Source of the DNA: Streptomyces sp. WMMC500
Lineage (GTDB): Bacteria; Actinomycetota; Actinomycetes; Streptomycetales; Streptomycetaceae
Reading direction: 5' to 3'
Length of the DNA stretch: 64,000 nucleotides
NCBI RefSeq assembly: GCF_027497195.1
Contig: NZ_CP114905.1
Coordinates: forward strand, 5,157,001-5,221,000
The position numbers and the translations under genes are program-made. The notes under the pieces are model-generated. The model did not search any database, had not been told where the DNA came from, and worked only from the letters and a program-made list of their open reading frames with translations. Positions within the stretch are counted from its first letter, which is position 1. Each line of letters starts with the position of its first letter. Positions 52,701-61,703 of the stretch are shown here, in pieces.

Positions 52701-53873
52701 TCAGGGCGGTGGGGGCAGCGCCCCGGCCGAGTAGCGGCGTTTCAGACGCTGGCGACGACGATACCCCGACTGGTCCGCGAGCCAGTCGGCGAGCGCCGCC
52801 ATGACCTCCTCTTCCTCCGGGACCCGTGCCAGTCCCGCGGCCTTCACGGCGCTGTCCAGCGACCGCAGGACGCGCCGGGCCCCGCGCCGCAACTCCGCCC
52901 GGTCGGCGTCCGGGGAGAGGCTCAGCGCCGTGCGCATGGTGTCCGGGTAGAGCGACTGCGCGCGTTCGAAGTCGAGGTAGACCTCCAGGTCCTCGAAGCC
53001 GCGGACGGCGTCCGCCAGGCCGTGCCCGGTCATCTCCTCGTACCAGAGCTCCTTCATCCGCTCCGCCTCCCGCGGCCCGTAGCCCATTCGCACCAGGTGC
53101 GTGGCCAGCTCGTGCAGCGGGTCGCCGAAGAGGGCGATCTCCCAGTCGACGACGAAGAGGTCGCCCGCCTCGCCCGGCAGCCGCAGGACGTTGTCGCGGT
53201 GCAGGTCGGTGTGGAGGAGCCGGAAGGGCCGGCGGGTCAGGTCGTCGGCGCGCCCGTAGAAGCGGCGGGCGGCGGCGCCGGTGATGCCGAGCGCCTCGAA
53301 GAGCGTGCCGAAGTCCTCGTGGTACGTGAGGAAGACGCGGGTCTCCGCGAAGTCGACCAGCGTCCGCAGGAAGGCCGGGGTGTCGTTGCCCACCGGCCAC
53401 TCGGACGGCAGCGGCGGCAGCTCGGCGGCGGGCACCTCGGCGATGCGCCGCATCACCTCGGCGAGCTTGCGCAGCGTCGGCTCGCCGACGGGCTCCTCCG
53501 CCGGATGGTCGGCGGACAGCGGCGTGCCCTCGGTGAAGGTGTGCAGCGCGTGGCTGCCGCGGGTGAGCAGGCAGGTGGGCACCGCGGGCAGGTGCGGCCG
53601 GACGGCGGCGAGCACGTCGGCCTCGCTCCGCCAGGTGCGCGGGAGCACCTCGACGGTCTTCATCGGCGTACGGATCTTCCCGCTCGCGCCCGGCTCGGCG
53701 TGCACTATCGCGGCGAAGGTCTCGTCCAGCGGCACCACGTAGTTGGTGTTGTGCTGGCCGCGCAGCAGGATGCCGCCGGGGCGGCGGCGGTGTCGCCAGA
53801 AGTGCCAGCGCAGCCGCAGCTCGTGCAGCAGTCGCGGCGGGCCGCCCCGGGATGCGGGCGCTTCGGTGGACAT
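52701..53873 (-). CDS. Aminoglycoside phosphotransferase-like small-molecule kinase
   Basis: This is a 390-residue protein with the APH/choline-kinase fold. The catalytic loop is LLHTDLHRDNVL and the magnesium motif is VVDWEIALFGDP. The N-terminal LHELRLRWHFWRHRRRPGGI is distinctive for a streptomycete subgroup. The ATG at 53873 is chosen. The upstream 5' region holds a 10-bp stem hairpin. Substrate unknown; the two HAD genes that follow suggest turnover of the phosphorylated product. Confidence 0.88.
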   Translation of the reverse strand: MSTEAPASRGGPPRLLHELRLRWHFWRHRRRPGGILLRGQHNTNYVVPLDETFAAIVHAEPGASGKIRTPMKTVEVLPRTWRSEADVLAAVRPHLPAVPTCLLTRGSHALHTFTEGTPLSADHPAEEPVGEPTLRKLAEVMRRIAEVPAAELPPLPSEWPVGNDTPAFLRTLVDFAETRVFLTYHEDFGTLFEALGITGAAARRFYGRADDLTRRPFRLLHTDLHRDNVLRLPGEAGDLFVVDWEIALFGDPLHELATHLVRMGYGPREAERMKELWYEEMTGHGLADAVRGFEDLEVYLDFERAQSLYPDTMRTALSLSPDADRAELRRGARRVLRSLDSAVKAAGLARVPEEEEVMAALADWLADQSGYRRRQRLKRRYSAGALPPPP

Positions 53874-53912
53874 GGGCGGTGGCAGACCGTTCACGAGCAG
53901 GTCGGATGGGAG

Positions 53913-53936
53913 CAGCCGCCCTGCGGAGGGCGGCTG
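53913..53936 (-). terminator. Hairpin between gntR and the kinase gene
   Basis: CAGCCGCCCT (53913-53922) pairs with AGGGCGGCTG (53927-53936), tetraloop GCGG. It lies 40 bp upstream of the kinase start and could terminate or attenuate gntR read-through. Confidence 0.6.
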
Positions 53937-53986
53937 ATGAGGGCTGAGAGTACCGCAGGTCGGTTGCCGCGGCGTGACGTCGGCGG

Positions 53987-54889
53987 TCACAGTGTCGGGG
54001 GAATCCCGGGATACGGCTTCGCAATTTTCTGCCATGCCGATTCGAACCACCGTTTGGCGCTGTCCACGTACGCGGCCTCGTGGCGGTCGCGGGCGTCGTG
54101 GGCCGAGGAGTGGCGGAACAGGGAGGTGTCGACGCCGAGGACGTCGTAGATGTCCATGTTCTCGTCGCCTGTCGGGGCGGGGACGCGGTTGGGGACGACC
54201 TCGTAGAAGCCGGTGAGGGCCTCGGTGCCGTTGAGGACGTAGAGCTTCGTGGTCGGGGTGAGGGGCACGCCGCGGACCTCGATGGAGAGCTCCTCCACGC
54301 CGCCGCGTTCGCGCAGGTACTGCAGGGCGTGCGCGAAGGAGCGCGCGTGCAGTTCGACGAGGCGGTCCAGGCGCCTGAGCGGGCGCGGGTCGGTCGGGTC
54401 GTCGACCAGCAGGGGGAGCGCCAGGTGGGCGTCCGGGCTGGGGACCATGACGCGGCAGGTGACCGAGCGGGGCGCGGGGCGGCCGGCGGCGATGGCCATC
54501 AGGGTGGGCGCGATCGCCTGGTTGAGGGTCTCGGTGGTCAGGCTGAAGGCGTCGAGGGTCACGTGGGTGGCCTGAAATGCCGTGTCGAGCCGTTCGGCCA
54601 ACTCCACCCCCGCGGTGAGCGGCGGGGCCTCCTCGCGGTGGGCGGTCGGCTCCGCGACGGTCGGCGGTGAGCCTCTGCCGACGTCGGCGAGCAACTGCTC
54701 GCGCTTGAGCAGGTCGAGTGCCTTGCGCACGACGCCGCGCTCGACGTCGAACTCGTCCATCAGGGCTTTCTGGGTCGGCAGGCTGTCGCCCGGCTGCAGT
54801 TCGCCGGAGGCGATGCGTGCGCGCAGTGCGTCGGCGACGCGGTCGCGCGCGATCCGGCCGCCGTTTGCCGAAGGCTGGTCCCTGCTCAC
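53987..54889 (-). CDS. GntR family transcriptional regulator
   Basis: This 300-residue protein has an N-terminal winged HTH (about 15-75: RVADALRARIASGELQPGDS, FDVERGVVRKALDLLKREQLL). The C-terminal 200 residues are not UTRA-like, FadR-like or MocR-like. They carry SVTCRVMVPSPDAHLALP and end HEAAYVDSAKRWFESAW. GTG at 54889 is chosen. Two palindromes upstream on the divergent side are probable operators. Its position suggests control of the kinase-HAD-HAD-ankyrin genes and of the small membrane gene. Confidence 0.88.
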   Translation of the reverse strand: MSRDQPSANGGRIARDRVADALRARIASGELQPGDSLPTQKALMDEFDVERGVVRKALDLLKREQLLADVGRGSPPTVAEPTAHREEAPPLTAGVELAERLDTAFQATHVTLDAFSLTTETLNQAIAPTLMAIAAGRPAPRSVTCRVMVPSPDAHLALPLLVDDPTDPRPLRRLDRLVELHARSFAHALQYLRERGGVEELSIEVRGVPLTPTTKLYVLNGTEALTGFYEVVPNRVPAPTGDENMDIYDVLGVDTSLFRHSSAHDARDRHEAAYVDSAKRWFESAWQKIAKPYPGIPPTL

Positions 54890-54945
54890 CCCGCCAACCT
54901 TACAACTTCCGGCCAACCGGCGTGGGTTGTCTCAGAAATGTTTTG

Positions 54946-54960
54946 AGTTGGTCACCAACT
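54946..54960. promoter_or_regulatory. GntR operator 1
   Basis: AGTTGGT-C-ACCAACT, 7-bp perfect arms, 57 bp upstream of gntR. Confidence 0.7.
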
Positions 54961-54973
54961 GGGCACAAGTTAA

Positions 54974-54996
54974 GCAGAGTTGGTCACCAACTCTGC
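54974..54996. promoter_or_regulatory. GntR operator 2 (23-bp palindrome)
   Basis: It contains the same AGTTGGTCACCAACT core (54978-54992), extended to 11-bp perfect arms by GCAG/CTGC. Its centre is 32 bp from that of operator 1. Confidence 0.75.
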
Positions 54997-55121
54997 GACC
55001 CTGGCGGCAACTGACGGAAGTTGGCGGTGATGGTCGTCGCCCGGGGCTCGCGCTCTCCCGCTGTCCGAAGGCGCATGGGGGGAGGGGGGACCACTGCGTA
55101 CGCAGAAGGGAGGGACCCACC

Positions 55122-55337
55122 ATGCCGGTAGGAATCACTCTGGCGATGTCGGCGCTGCTCGTCGGCTTCGAGCGCTTCGTCGAATGGCGCTTCGGCGCGG
55201 TGGGAGCGATCGGGCTCACCACCTTGCTCGTGGGGCTCAAGGCGCAGAACGTCACGTGCATGACCATCGGCGGCCTCGCGCTCGCTCTGCTCCTGCTCCA
55301 GTCCGCCGGGCCCGGCCGCGCCGCGGCCGGGCAGTGA
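55122..55337 (+). CDS. Small membrane protein
   Basis: This 71-residue protein has two hydrophobic stretches (LAMSALLVGFERF and LTTLLVGLKAQNVTCMTIGG). GAAGGGAGGGA precedes the ATG. It is divergent from gntR, with the two palindromes between. I do not recognise a function. Small membrane proteins of this type are conserved in streptomycetes near GntR-type regulators. Confidence 0.75.
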   Translation: MPVGITLAMSALLVGFERFVEWRFGAVGAIGLTTLLVGLKAQNVTCMTIGGLALALLLLQSAGPGRAAAGQ

Positions 55338-55349
55338 GACAGGTCACAG

Positions 55350-55425
55350 CAGAACGGCACAACGGCAGAACCGCAGAACCGCAGAACCGCAGAACCGCAG
55401 AACGGAAAAACGGAAGAACGGGAGC
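55350..55425. repeat. 8-bp tandem repeat array
   Basis: Four exact CCGCAGAA units (55371-55402) are flanked by degenerate octamers (GGCAGAA, CGGAAAAA, CGGAAGAA) across about 75 bp, at the convergent junction with the Eis-like gene. AT-rich for this genome. Confidence 0.85.
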
Positions 55426-55431
55426 AGGAAT

Positions 55432-56688
55432 CTAGAACATGTCGGGACACCACGGTCGGCGCGAGGTGCGCAGCAGGGCGTCCGCCCGCGCGGCGGCGCC
55501 CGGGCGCTCCTCGTCGACCACGCCCAGCGCGGCGAGCCGCACCGCGGACTCGTCGCCGAGGCAGAGCCGCGCGAGCTCCGCCACGCTCAGGGCGAGGTCG
55601 GCCGGCCGGTCCGTGGGAGTACAGCCGGTGCCGTCCGGGCCACCGGCGTCCAGCAGGAAGCGCCCGCCGGCCAGGCCGGCCGGGTCGTGCACGTCGAGCA
55701 CCAGAGAGCCGGAGGCCGCGTACGCGCGGGCCTCCAGAAGACGCGGGACGTCCAGTGGCCGCAGCCACAGGTAGTCCGCGTGCGTGGTCACCCGGGCCGC
55801 CCGAGGGTCACCTAGGTAGAGGGGGAGGAGATCGTCGGGCGCCCGGTGGCCCGTATGGATGGTCGTGATCCAGTCGAAGGAGACCAGGTAGCGCCACAGG
55901 GCCCGCTCCGCGGCCGGCGTGACGGCGATGAGGTCGGTCACCGTCAGCTCGTCGTCGGAGAGCTTGCCGGGCCAGTCGCCCCACTTGGTGCGGTACGTGA
56001 CGAGGCCCTCGGGCTCGCCCGCCGCCGAGCGGTACGCCGCGTAGAAGGGCTCGTGCCACGGCTCGTCGACGCTGAAGCGGGCGGCGCCCGTGTGCGTCTT
56101 CCAGCGGAACGCGCTCCGGTCCACCGCGCCCGGCACCAGCCGGCGGAAGCGGTCGTGCAGCGCCGGGCCGATCTCCCTCACCTCGGCGGCGTCGAGGAGT
56201 TCGACGGTGCCGCCGTCGTCCGGCCCCGCGTAGCGCGGGTCGAGCTGGGCGCGCCGGGTGGTCACGTCGTAGGCGGTCGTCCAGGTGGCGGGGCCGAAGC
56301 CGTGGCGGCCGTAGATGGGGTACTCCGCGGCGATCAGGCTGGCGACCACGTCGCCGCGCTCCTTCGCCGCCGCCAGGTCCTCCCGCAGCATCCGGCTCAG
56401 CAGCCCCCGCCTGCGGTGCGTCGGCAGGACCGTGACGGAGGAGACCGCGCACGAGGGCACCGCGGCCCCGCCCGGAACCGTCAGCTCCTGGGCGAAGCTG
56501 CGGTACGTGCCCACCCAGCGCCTGCCGTCGTACGCGCCCCGCACCCGGTCGAGGTCGCGCTCCTCCAGGAACAGCGCCACGTCCGCCTCGGTGACCGAGG
56601 GGGCGCGGAGGAAGCCGGTGTGGCACGCGCGCAGCCAGTCGGCGATGTCGCCTTCGGCGAGCGTACGGATCTCGGTGCCTTCGCTCAT
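55432..56688 (-). CDS. Eis-like GNAT acetyltransferase
   Basis: This is a 418-residue protein of the Eis family: two GNAT domains followed by an SCP2-like sterol-carrier domain. The acetyl-CoA motif [17 protein letters not shown] is typical, and [18 protein letters not shown] contains the proposed general-acid tyrosine. It ends in PDMF, matching the catalytic C-terminal carboxylate. Homologs acetylate aminoglycosides or other amines. Confidence 0.92.
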   Translation of the reverse strand: MSEGTEIRTLAEGDIADWLRACHTGFLRAPSVTEADVALFLEERDLDRVRGAYDGRRWVGTYRSFAQELTVPGGAAVPSCAVSSVTVLPTHRRRGLLSRMLREDLAAAKERGDVVASLIAAEYPIYGRHGFGPATWTTAYDVTTRRAQLDPRYAGPDDGGTVELLDAAEVREIGPALHDRFRRLVPGAVDRSAFRWKTHTGAARFSVDEPWHEPFYAAYRSAAGEPEGLVTYRTKWGDWPGKLSDDELTVTDLIAVTPAAERALWRYLVSFDWITTIHTGHRAPDDLLPLYLGDPRAARVTTHADYLWLRPLDVPRLLEARAYAASGSLVLDVHDPAGLAGGRFLLDAGGPDGTGCTPTDRPADLALSVAELARLCLGDESAVRLAALGVVDEERPGAAARADALLRTSRRPWCPDMF

Positions 56689-56758
56689 GCCCGCGCTCCG
56701 GCCCGCGGGAACAGCCCTGCCGAATATTGGATCATCCGCCCACGCTAGGCGGCGGGCG

Positions 56759-57787
56759 TCAGAACGTCGCGCGAATTTCCCCGACCTGCTCCCCGCCGCC
56801 CAGCAGCGGCGCCGCCCCGATCCTGGCCAGCACCGGCGAGCGCACGCCCAGCAGCGCCAGCGCCCGTGCCAGCACCGGCCCCACGGCCCGCAGCGCCCCG
56901 TCGTCGACCTTGAACGCCAGCGCCCGCCCGTCCGGCAGCGCCACCGCCTGCACGCCCTCCGCGCCGACCTTCGCCAGCGCCCCCGGCACGCCCCGCATCA
57001 GCCAGGTGTCCCACCGCCGGGTGCCCGCGACGTACTCCGGGTGCGCCCGCATCGCGTCCGCCACCCGCCGCTCCGGCGTGCGCTCCGCGGCCAGCACCAG
57101 CCGCCGGAAGCCGCGCGCCAGCGCCGTCAGCGACAGCGACATCAGCGGCGCGCCGCAGCCGTCGACGCCGACGTGCCGCACCTCCTCGCCCGCCGTCTCC
57201 TCCACCACCTGCCGCACCAGCCGCTGCACCGGGTGGTCGGCGGCGAGGTACGACTCCCGCGGCCAGCCGTTCGCGACGCAGGCCGCGAGCATCGCGGCGT
57301 GCTTGCCGGAGCAGTTCATGGCCACCCGGTCGCGGGGCCGCCCCGCGGCGAGGTACTTCTCCCGCTCCTCGGGGTCCAGCGGCAGGTCGGGAGGGGTCTG
57401 CAGCGCGTCCTCGGGCAGCCCGGCCCCGGCGAGCATCTTGCGTACGAGATCAAGGTGGAACGATTCGCCCGAGTGGCTGGCCGCGGCCAGCGCCAGCCGC
57501 TCACCCGCCAGCGGCCCCGCGTCCGTACGCGCCCCCGCCCGCAGCACGGCGACCGCCTGGAACGGCTTGTTCGACGAGCGCGGGAACATCTGCCCGGTCA
57601 CGTCCCCCCACGCCCGCTCCACGCGGCCGTCCGGTGCCAGCAGCACCAGCGACCCGCGGTGCCGCCCCTCGGCGAAGCCCGAGCGGACCACCTCCGCGAG
57701 CACGGGCGCGGGACCGGTGTACTCGCCCTCCTCGGCCGGGACGGGAGCGGGGACCGGCGGCGGGGATATCCAACTGCTGTCGTGCAT
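56759..57787 (-). CDS. L-asparaginase II (Rhizobium etli type)
   Basis: This is a 342-residue protein. By alignment with R. etli ReAV it keeps Ser71/Lys74 (RSSNKPFQA), SHSGE (104-108), Cys159 and Lys162 ([10 protein letters not shown]), and Asp209 and Cys211 (VDGCGAPL), the zinc and catalytic residues of that family. It should release ammonia from asparagine. A GGAAGG Shine-Dalgarno lies before the ATG. Downstream of rsiG on the same strand. Confidence 0.92.
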   Translation of the reverse strand: MHDSSWISPPPVPAPVPAEEGEYTGPAPVLAEVVRSGFAEGRHRGSLVLLAPDGRVERAWGDVTGQMFPRSSNKPFQAVAVLRAGARTDAGPLAGERLALAAASHSGESFHLDLVRKMLAGAGLPEDALQTPPDLPLDPEEREKYLAAGRPRDRVAMNCSGKHAAMLAACVANGWPRESYLAADHPVQRLVRQVVEETAGEEVRHVGVDGCGAPLMSLSLTALARGFRRLVLAAERTPERRVADAMRAHPEYVAGTRRWDTWLMRGVPGALAKVGAEGVQAVALPDGRALAFKVDDGALRAVGPVLARALALLGVRSPVLARIGAAPLLGGGEQVGEIRATF

Positions 57788-57848
57788 GGGCGGGCGCCTT
57801 CCGTGCCGGGACGGCCTCGGGCCACAGGTTCCGTCGCTCCGTCAGACC

Positions 57849-58571
57849 TCAGGACAGCAGGTCGTCGACCTGCGCCTCCCCTTCACGATAGCGGCGCGCG
57901 ATCTCCGCGCTGCACTCGTCCGCCGTCCGCTGGAGCCGCCGCCTGCGGCCGGAGATCCGCGCCTCGTAGCCGGCCAGCCGGGCCAGCCCCTGGTCCAGTT
58001 CCTCGTCCGTACGGGCCGACAGGTCGGACAGGGCGACCTCCGCGAGCATCTCCTCCGCCAGCTCCCGGTACTCCTCGCGCAGCGGCGTACCCAGCGTGAC
58101 GTGCCGGGCCGAGGCGGGTCGTGGCGAGGGGCCGTCGGTGAGGATCTCGGGCAGCCGGTCCAGCACCGGCGAGCGCGGGCTCGACCGGCGGCCCAGCTCG
58201 GCGCTGAGGATGTCGATCCGGCCGTGCAGCAGCCGGCGTACGTAGCTGAGGTCGGCCTCCTCCTGCTGCGCCGAGCGGCGCAGCAGGCGCAGCTCGTGCA
58301 GGCCCAGCGCGTCGAGCGGCGCGGGCGGCACCGCCGCCGGGTCGGGGGCGGCGACGAGCGAGGCCACGGTGGCCGCGGGGCCCGCCGGCGCGGGCGCCGC
58401 GGAGTGCGCCCCCGCCTTCGCGGTCTGACCGGTCTGTGCCGCCTGGGCGGTCGGCGCGGCCCCGCCGTCCGGGGAGCGCGGCCCGGGCGTGCGGGGCCGG
58501 CGGTCGGCGGCCGGGCTGCTGCGCGCGGTCGGTACGGGCGGCGTGGGCCGCCCGGCTCCGGGAGAGCTCAT
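57849..58571 (-). CDS. rsiG: RsiG, c-di-GMP-dependent anti-sigma factor of WhiG
   Basis: This is a 240-residue protein. The N-terminal half is disordered. It carries two copies of the c-di-GMP motif E-x3-S-x2-R-x3-Q-x3-D: 105-120 with His116 in the Q position ([16 protein letters not shown]), and 203-218 perfect ([16 protein letters not shown]). In Streptomyces this protein with c-di-GMP holds the sporulation sigma factor WhiG inactive. Neighbours dtd, ygfZ, the Fur gene and asparaginase match the S. coelicolor amfC/rsiG locus. The ATG at 58571 is chosen. Confidence 0.93.
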   Translation of the reverse strand: MSSPGAGRPTPPVPTARSSPAADRRPRTPGPRSPDGGAAPTAQAAQTGQTAKAGAHSAAPAPAGPAATVASLVAAPDPAAVPPAPLDALGLHELRLLRRSAQQEEADLSYVRRLLHGRIDILSAELGRRSSPRSPVLDRLPEILTDGPSPRPASARHVTLGTPLREEYRELAEEMLAEVALSDLSARTDEELDQGLARLAGYEARISGRRRRLQRTADECSAEIARRYREGEAQVDDLLS

Positions 58572-58753
58572 GCGAGTGTCAGTCCCCTTCGTCCGAAGAT
58601 GCCGCGTCGGCGTGGCGACCTGCCGGACACCGAAGGCAATCGTGCCATCGCACAGGGTCGTGCCGCAGGGAGACTGCGCCCGTTCGGCCCCGCGCACGCT
58701 GCGGCGCCCGGGGGCACGGCGGCGCACGTCGCGCCGCCGGGATAATGCGACGC

Positions 58754-59179
58754 ATGCGAGCGGTGGTGCAGCGGGTGGACGGCGCGCGGGTGGAGGTCGG
58801 CGGCGAGACGGTCGGGGAGGTGGTCGGCGAGGGGCTGTGCGTGCTCGTGGGCGTCACCCACGACGACACCCCCGCGAAGGCCGCGCAACTGGCCCGCAAG
58901 CTGTGGACGCTGCGGGTGCTCCAGGACGAGAGGTCCTGCTCGGACATCTCGGCGCCGCTGCTCGTGATCAGCCAGTTCACGCTGTACGGCGACCCCCGCA
59001 AGGGGCGCCGGCCGACCTGGCAGGCGGCGGCGCCGGGGGAGGTCGCGGAGCCGCTGGTCGACGAGGTCGTGGCCCGGCTGCGGGAGCTGGGCGCCCAGGT
59101 CGCGACGGGGGTGTTCGGCGCGCCGATGCGGGTGACGCTGACGAACGACGGCCCGTTCACGGTGCTGGTCGAGGTCTGA
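58754..59179 (+). CDS. dtd: D-aminoacyl-tRNA deacylase
   Basis: This is a 141-residue enzyme that removes D-amino acids from tRNA. It has [26 protein letters not shown] and the C-terminal [11 protein letters not shown], where many homologs have NxGPVT. The ATG at 58754 gives the usual family length; an ATG at 58745 would add three residues. It is divergent from rsiG. Confidence 0.93.
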   Translation: MRAVVQRVDGARVEVGGETVGEVVGEGLCVLVGVTHDDTPAKAAQLARKLWTLRVLQDERSCSDISAPLLVISQFTLYGDPRKGRRPTWQAAAPGEVAEPLVDEVVARLRELGAQVATGVFGAPMRVTLTNDGPFTVLVEV

Positions 59180-59313
59180 GCCGTACGCACTTCCGGGCGG
59201 CGTTCGACGCCTGCGCGCGGAGTTCGTACGCACCCGGTGGGCTAGTGGGGGCGTGCGTGACATCCGAGGCGCACGGGAGCACGCCCGCGCACCCTGGGCG
59301 CCGCCCCGCGGCC

Positions 59314-60282
59314 TCAGGGCTCGACCACGGTCTCCTGCGCCGCCGCCGTCTCGTCCGCCAGCAGCGCCGCGTCCGCGGGAACGTTCCGCTTCACCAGCGC
59401 CAGCGCGATCGGCCCCAGCTCGTGGTGGCGTACCGAGGTGGTGACGAAGCCCAGCTTGCGCCCCTCCTCCTCGGCCGCCAGCCTGATCACCGCCCCGTGC
59501 GGGGGCAGCGTCACCTCGCTGCCGTCCAGGTGCAGGAACACCAGCCGGCGCGGCGGCCGGCCCAGGTTCTGCACCCGCGCGACCGTCTCCTGCCCCCGGT
59601 AGCACCCCTTCTCCAGGTGCACCGCCGTGCCTATCCAGCCCACCTCGTGCGGGATCGTGCGGTGGTCCGTCTCCAGCCCCAGCCGCGGCCGGTGCGCCGC
59701 CACCCGCAGCGCCTCGTACGCCAGCACCCCGGCCGGCGGGCCCGCGGCGGCGGCGAAGTCCGCCAGCTTCCCGCGCGGCAGGAAGAGGTCCCGCCCGTAC
59801 GCCGTCTCGCGCACGGTCACGCCCTCGGGCACCTCCGCGATGGAGCCCGCCGGCAGATGGACGACGGCGAGGTCGTCCGTACGGTCCGCGATCTCCACCC
59901 GGTAGAAGAACTTCATGCTCTCCAGGTACGCGATGAGGTCCTTCTGCGTACCCGGCTCCACGTGCGCCCACGTCGTCTCGCCGTCGTCGACGAGGTACAG
60001 CGCGTGCTCGATGTGCCCGTGGGCGGACAGCACGAGCGCCTCGGTGGCGTGCCCCGGCGCGAGCGCTTCCACGTGCTGCGTCAGCAGCAGGTGCAGCCAG
60101 CTCAGCCGGTCCTCGCCGGTGACCGACACGACGCCGCGGTGGGAGAGGTCGACGAAGCCCTCGCCGGCGTCCAGGGCTCGCTGCTCCCGGAAGAGATCGC
60201 CGTAGTGCGCGGCGACGCCCTCGTCGGGAGCCTCGGCGGCGACCGCCCCGGGCAGGGAGAGGAGGGGAGAAGGCGCGTTCAT
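59314..60282 (-). CDS. ygfZ: YgfZ/GcvT-like folate-binding protein
   Basis: This is a 322-residue protein with the YgfZ signature EKGCYRGQETVARV and a GcvT-like N-terminal domain (LLSLPGAVAAEAPDEGVAAH, HLLLTQHVEALAPGHATEAL). YgfZ assists Fe-S enzymes such as MiaB in a folate-dependent way. It lies between dtd and the Fur gene, matching Streptomyces order. Confidence 0.93.
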   Translation of the reverse strand: MNAPSPLLSLPGAVAAEAPDEGVAAHYGDLFREQRALDAGEGFVDLSHRGVVSVTGEDRLSWLHLLLTQHVEALAPGHATEALVLSAHGHIEHALYLVDDGETTWAHVEPGTQKDLIAYLESMKFFYRVEIADRTDDLAVVHLPAGSIAEVPEGVTVRETAYGRDLFLPRGKLADFAAAAGPPAGVLAYEALRVAAHRPRLGLETDHRTIPHEVGWIGTAVHLEKGCYRGQETVARVQNLGRPPRRLVFLHLDGSEVTLPPHGAVIRLAAEEEGRKLGFVTTSVRHHELGPIALALVKRNVPADAALLADETAAAQETVVEP

Positions 60283-60380
60283 CCTTCAAGAGTACGTCCG
60301 GGCGGCCACCCGGGGTCACGGCCCGGATTCGGCCGCGCGCCACGGACTTCGGAGCCTGCCGCGCCCCGGAGCGTGAGCCG

Positions 60381-60842
60381 TCAGGGGCGGGACGAGGGGG
60401 AGTTCCCCGACGTGCCCGGCGTGCCGGACTCGGCGCACGTCGCGCACCGGCCGAGGATCGCGAAGTGCCGCACGTCGCTCTCGAACCCGAACCGCTGCCG
60501 CAGCGTCTCCGCGAACGGCTCCGCCACCGCGTTCTCCGCCTCGATCACCCGGTCGCAGTCGCGGCACACGAGGTGCAGATGGTGGTGGCGTTCGGCGATG
60601 TGGTACGTCGGCGGGCCGTGGTTGAGGTGCGCGTGGCTGACGAGGCCCAGCTCCTCCAGCAGCTCCAGCGTGCGGTAGACCGTGGAGATGTTGACGCTGG
60701 CGGCGGTCTTGCGGACCTCGCAGAGGATGCCGTCGGGCGTCGCGTGCTCCAGGGAGTCGACGGCCTCCAGCACGAGCTGGCGCTGCGGCGTCAGTCGGTA
60801 GCCACGTTCGCGCAGGTCGCGCTTCCAGTCGGTGGTCTCCAC
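60381..60842 (-). CDS. nur: Fur family regulator, Nur (nickel uptake regulator)
   Basis: This is a 153-residue protein. The winged helix is METTDWKRDLRERGYRLTPQ through NISTVYRTLELLEELGL, with a C-terminal metal domain. The histidines His33, His70, His72, His86, His88, His90 and His126, known as metal ligands of S. coelicolor Nur, are all present, plus CRDC (93-96) and CATC (133-136). Adjacent ygfZ and nitrobindin-like genes also match the nur locus. It should repress nickel uptake and sodF-type genes when nickel is abundant. Confidence 0.88.
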   Translation of the reverse strand: METTDWKRDLRERGYRLTPQRQLVLEAVDSLEHATPDGILCEVRKTAASVNISTVYRTLELLEELGLVSHAHLNHGPPTYHIAERHHHLHLVCRDCDRVIEAENAVAEPFAETLRQRFGFESDVRHFAILGRCATCAESGTPGTSGNSPSSRP

Positions 60843-60907
60843 GGCTCAAGTGTATGAGTGCCGCGCCGGAACCCCGGCCGGTTGCCGGAAAGCGCACCGG
60901 ACGAGCG

Positions 60908-61474
60908 TCAACGGAAGAACGCGATCCCGTCGTCCGGGAGGTCCGTCAGATCCCTCGCCCACTCCCGGGGGTTCACCACCTTCTTGAGCTGTGCCGACAT
61001 GTACGGCCGCAGCTCCACCTCCGGCGTGGCCTTCTCGCCGACCCACATCAGGTCGCCGTTCACGTACCCGTAGAGCCGCTTGCCGCCCGCGTACGGCGGG
61101 GAGGCGGCGCTGCGCGCGACCGCGTCCGTGGCCAGGTCGAGCTGCGGCTTGCCCTCGGCCATCTCGCCGTACCAGACCTCGGCGACGCCCTGGTCGCGCA
61201 CCATCACGACGTCGAGCTGCCGGTCGGGCCGGATCCGCCAGTACCCGCTCTCGCTCTCCAGCGGGCGCACCTTCTCGCCGTTCTCGTCGAGCACCCAGGT
61301 GTACGACGTGTACGCCAGGAAGTCCCGGCCGTCGTGGCCGAAACGCAGCTCCTGGCCGAAGTTGCACTTCTCGCTGCCGGGGAAGTCGAAGACGCCCGCA
61401 CCCTGCCAGTCGCCGAGGAGGAACGCCAGCGGGACCAGGTCCTTGTGCAGGTCCGAGGGGATTTCGATCGGCAT
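60908..61474 (-). CDS. Ferric nitrobindin-like protein (FABP/DUF1794 family)
   Basis: This 188-residue beta-barrel protein opens MPIEIPSDLHKDLVPLAFLL, with the GxWxGxG motif GDWQGAG (21-27). The C-terminal loop where nitrobindin has the heme-binding His reads ELRPYMSAQLKK, with Tyr in its place, so normal heme coordination is unlikely. The gene lies beside nur in Streptomyces. Confidence 0.88.
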   Translation of the reverse strand: MPIEIPSDLHKDLVPLAFLLGDWQGAGVFDFPGSEKCNFGQELRFGHDGRDFLAYTSYTWVLDENGEKVRPLESESGYWRIRPDRQLDVVMVRDQGVAEVWYGEMAEGKPQLDLATDAVARSAASPPYAGGKRLYGYVNGDLMWVGEKATPEVELRPYMSAQLKKVVNPREWARDLTDLPDDGIAFFR

Positions 61475-61476
61475 CG

Positions 61477-61578
61477 TCAGCGCTGGCCCTGGTACAGCTT
61501 CTTCACGACCAGGCCGGCGAAGGCCAGGGTGCCCACGCAGACCAGCACGAGCAGGATGTCGAAGGTGACGACAAGCAC
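61477..61578 (-). CDS. 33-residue single-helix membrane protein
   Basis: This small gene reads LVVTFDILLVLVCVGTLAFA, then GLVVKKLYQGQR. One transmembrane helix is followed by a basic C-terminus. The GTG at 61578 is preceded by GGAG at good distance. Its stop is 2 bp upstream of the nitrobindin-like ATG, so they are probably co-transcribed. No function is known. Confidence 0.75.
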   Translation of the reverse strand: MLVVTFDILLVLVCVGTLAFAGLVVKKLYQGQR

Positions 61579-61703
61579 GGGAGCGCTCCGTAACGATGAG
61601 GGACGTACCGCCGCCGAGTCTAACCGCCGCGCCCGGCACCGGCCCGGCGGGCGTCAGCCGCCTCCGTGACCCCCGGCCCGCCCCCGCGCCCCGGCTCCGG
61701 CAG

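Noticed and set aside
54982..54990. BstEII-like GGTCACC as an incidental word
   Set aside because: It is the core of the GntR palindromes and needs no separate explanation.
55350..55425. CRISPR-like array
   Set aside because: Units are 8 bp with no spacers; no cas genes in the window.
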